Assembly: GCA_049654905.1 (NCBI GenBank)
Contig: JBASIS010000044.1
Span: 1-8,295 of the forward strand
From: M0108 sp049654905
Lineage (GTDB): Bacteria; Pseudomonadota; Gammaproteobacteria; Chromatiales; Chromatiaceae
DNA: 8,295 nucleotides
Reading direction: 5' to 3'
The notes beneath the pieces were generated by a model. The model had not been told where the DNA came from, ran no database searches, and worked only from the letters and a program-made list of their open reading frames with translations. Below are positions 6,508 to 8,295 of this stretch, piece by piece; positions within the stretch are counted from its first letter, which is position 1; every line of letters starts with the position of its first letter. Made by a program: the position numbers and the translations under genes.

Positions 6508-7759
6508 GATTCGTAATTACACCCTGAACTTTGGGCCTCAGCATCCCGCCGCCCATGGCGTCCTGCGCTTGGTGCTGGAGATGGACGGCGAGGTAATCGT
6601 CCGGGCCGATCCCCATGTCGGGCTGCTCCATCGGGGTACCGAGAAGCTGGCGGAAACCAAGCCCTATAACCAGAGCATTGGCTACATGGATCGCCTGGAC
6701 TATATGTCCATGCTCTGTAACGAGCATGGCTATGTCATGGCTATCGAGCGCTTGTTGGGTGTCGAGGCGCCGATTCGCGCTCAATATATTCGGACCATGT
6801 TCGACGAAATCACCCGTCTCCTCAACCATCTGCTGTGGCTGGGAACCCATGGTCTGGACGTAGGCGCCATGACCATGTTCATTTATTGCTTCCGTGAGCG
6901 CGAAGATCTCATGGACTGTTACGAGGCGGTCTCCGGCGCACGGATGCATGCGGGCTATTATCGGCCGGGTGGCGTCTATCGTGATCTGCCGGAACAGATG
7001 CCCCGTTATCGCGAGGAGCCCAGCAAGTGGCATAGCGCTGCGGAATTTGCCCGGCGCAACGCCTCCCGCCAGGGTTCGCTGTTGGACTTCATCGAAGACT
7101 TTACCCTGCGGTTCCCGGGTTACGTCGATGAGTACGAGACCCTGCTCACCGATAACCGTATCTGGAAGCAGCGCACCGTGGGTATCGGCGTCGTCTCGCC
7201 GGAGCGTGCCCTCCAGCTTGGCTTTACGGGGCCCATGATCCGGGGCTCTGGCTTTGCCTGGGACTTGCGTAAGAAACAGCCCTATGCCGCTTACGACCTG
7301 GTGGATTTCGATATCCCGGTGGGGCAGAACGGCGACAGTTACGATCGTTACCTGGTGCGTGTCGAGGAGATGCGCCAATCCAACCGCATCATCAAGCAGT
7401 GCGTTGAGTGGCTGCGGGCCAACCCCGGTCCGGTCATGATCGACGACCATAAGATAGTCCCGCCGCCTCGCGCGGAGATGAAGGGCGACATGGAAGCCCT
7501 CATTCATCACTTCAAGCTATTCACCGAGGGCTATTGCCCGCCCGCGGGCGAAGTTTATGCCGCGGTAGAGGCCCCCAAGGGGGAGTTTGGTGTCTATCTG
7601 GTGTCGGACGGGGCCAATAAGCCCTACCGGGTCAAGATTCGCGCCCCGGGCTTTGCCCACCTGTCGGCCATGGACGAGATGGCGCGTGGGCACATGCTGG
7701 CGGATGTGGTGGCCATCATTGGCACCATGGACATTGTATTTGGGGAGATTGACCGCTGA
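6500..7759 (+). CDS. nuoD: NADH:quinone oxidoreductase subunit D
   Basis: NuoD (49-kDa subunit, Nqo4) is related to the large subunit of [NiFe] hydrogenases and forms the quinone-binding pocket with NuoB. The 419-residue product has the usual length. GPQHPAAHGVLRLVLEMDGE (12-31) contains His19, and MDRLDYMS (63-70) contains Tyr68. These correspond to Thermus Nqo4 His38 and Tyr87, which hold the quinone headgroup. Other conserved stretches are HVGLLHRGTEKL, RMHAGYYRPGGVY, and the C-terminal ending VAIIGTMDIVFGEIDR. The ATG lies within the nuoC end (8-bp overlap), and the TGA overlaps the nuoE ATG by one base (TGATG), indicating translational coupling. No truncation is seen. Confidence 0.98.
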   Translation: MPEIRNYTLNFGPQHPAAHGVLRLVLEMDGEVIVRADPHVGLLHRGTEKLAETKPYNQSIGYMDRLDYMSMLCNEHGYVMAIERLLGVEAPIRAQYIRTMFDEITRLLNHLLWLGTHGLDVGAMTMFIYCFREREDLMDCYEAVSGARMHAGYYRPGGVYRDLPEQMPRYREEPSKWHSAAEFARRNASRQGSLLDFIEDFTLRFPGYVDEYETLLTDNRIWKQRTVGIGVVSPERALQLGFTGPMIRGSGFAWDLRKKQPYAAYDLVDFDIPVGQNGDSYDRYLVRVEEMRQSNRIIKQCVEWLRANPGPVMIDDHKIVPPPRAEMKGDMEALIHHFKLFTEGYCPPAGEVYAAVEAPKGEFGVYLVSDGANKPYRVKIRAPGFAHLSAMDEMARGHMLADVVAIIGTMDIVFGEIDR

Positions 7760-8289
7760 TGAGCTTCAGAAGCGTACCCCTGACCGTCCCGGCCCCGCGC
7801 GAGGTTAAGGAAGGTCTCTTTGACGCCACGATCCGCGCCGCCATTGATGCCCACATCTCCCGCTATCCGGCCGAGTGGAAGCAGTCGGCGGTCATGCCAG
7901 CTCTGACCCTGGTCCAGGACTGGAACGGCGGCTGGTTGTCGCGGGAACTGATGGACGATGTCGCCCGTTATCTGGATATGCCCGCCATCGCCGTCTACGA
8001 GGTGGCGACCTTTTACAACATGTACGACCTTGAGCCCACGGCCAAGAATAAGGTCTGCGTATGTAACAGCATCTCATGCATGTTGAATGGGTCCGAAGAA
8101 CTCATCGCGCATGTCGCAAGTAAATATGGCCTCAAACCCGGCCAGACCAGCAGCGATGGCCGCTTCACCTTCAAGGAGGCGGAGTGCCTGGGTGCCTGCC
8201 GGCATGCGCCGGCGGTATTGGTGGGTCACACCTATCACGAGGGACTGACCCCCGAGGCCCTGGACAAGCTGATCGAGGGGTTGGATTAA
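7759..8289 (+). CDS. nuoE: NADH:quinone oxidoreductase subunit E (24-kDa, 2Fe-2S)
   Basis: NuoE carries the [2Fe-2S] cluster N1a in the NADH dehydrogenase module, next to NuoF. The 176-residue product has an N-terminal helical region and a thioredoxin-like C-terminal domain. Cluster ligands fit the C-x4-C...C-x3-C pattern: Cys102 and Cys107 (CNSISC), then Cys143 and Cys147 (CLGAC). Cys100 is an extra non-ligand cysteine. The motifs AVYEVATFYNMY (78-89) and GLKPGQTSSDGRFTFKEAECLG (124-145) are typical. GGGGAG (7742-7747) lies 11 nt before the ATG. The start shares one base with the nuoD stop, and the stop shares one base with the next ATG. Confidence 0.97.
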   Translation: MSFRSVPLTVPAPREVKEGLFDATIRAAIDAHISRYPAEWKQSAVMPALTLVQDWNGGWLSRELMDDVARYLDMPAIAVYEVATFYNMYDLEPTAKNKVCVCNSISCMLNGSEELIAHVASKYGLKPGQTSSDGRFTFKEAECLGACRHAPAVLVGHTYHEGLTPEALDKLIEGLD

Positions 8290-8295
8290 TGGACG
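8289..8295 (+). CDS. nuoF: Probable start of NADH:quinone oxidoreductase subunit F (truncated by window edge)
   Basis: An ATG at 8289-8291 overlaps the nuoE stop by one base (TAATG), as seen at the nuoD-nuoE junction, and is preceded by GAGGGG (8275-8280) at 8-nt spacing. Only two codons and one further base are visible (Met-Asp). The name rests on the conserved nuo gene order, where nuoF, the FMN- and NADH-binding subunit, follows nuoE; the bases themselves cannot confirm it. Confidence 0.55.

Overview
The window looks like a chromosomal segment of a GC-rich gammaproteobacterium, plausibly a purple sulfur bacterium or relative (Chromatiales). Three things suggest this: a tpiA-secG-tRNA-Leu(GAG)-nuoA gene order, separate nuoC and nuoD genes instead of an enterobacterial nuoCD fusion, and a tmRNA tag of ANDDNYALAA, one residue away from the E. 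coli tag. The genus cannot be fixed from the sequence alone.

Left third (1-2372, minus strand). A large gene for a predicted outer-membrane or periplasmic lipoprotein starts at 1980 and runs off the left edge; 660 codons are present without interruption. It has a lipobox, an N-terminal beta-rich region of unknown function, and a C-terminal TIM-barrel glycoside-hydrolase-like domain with two candidate catalytic glutamates. Behind it (2073-2306) lies a remnant of a helix-turn-helix coding region broken by an in-frame stop.

Middle (2345-3320, minus strand). This is the trans-translation module: smpB, then ssrA (tmRNA) with its own promoter between the two genes, closed by an intrinsic terminator. 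SmpB and tmRNA act together to rescue stalled ribosomes and tag the nascent peptide for proteolysis.

Right (3390-4801, plus strand). Divergent from smpB is tpiA (glycolysis), followed within 7 bp by secG (protein export) and then, only 9 nt after the secG stop, by tRNA-Leu(GAG). A strong intrinsic terminator ends this unit.

Far right (4876-8295, plus strand). The nuo operon for the proton-pumping NADH:quinone oxidoreductase (complex I) begins: nuoA, nuoB, nuoC, nuoD, nuoE and the first bases of nuoF, nearly all overlapping or touching. A sigma70-like promoter lies upstream, with a 16-bp perfect palindrome (TTGAC-N4-GTCAA core) over its -35 box. This suggests control by a CRP/FNR-family regulator.

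Most of the window is conserved housekeeping sequence. I see no sign of a defence system, mobile element, CRISPR array or new multi-gene system. The less ordinary items are the glycosidase-like lipoprotein, the broken HTH remnant, the nuo operator candidate and the extended SecG tail.
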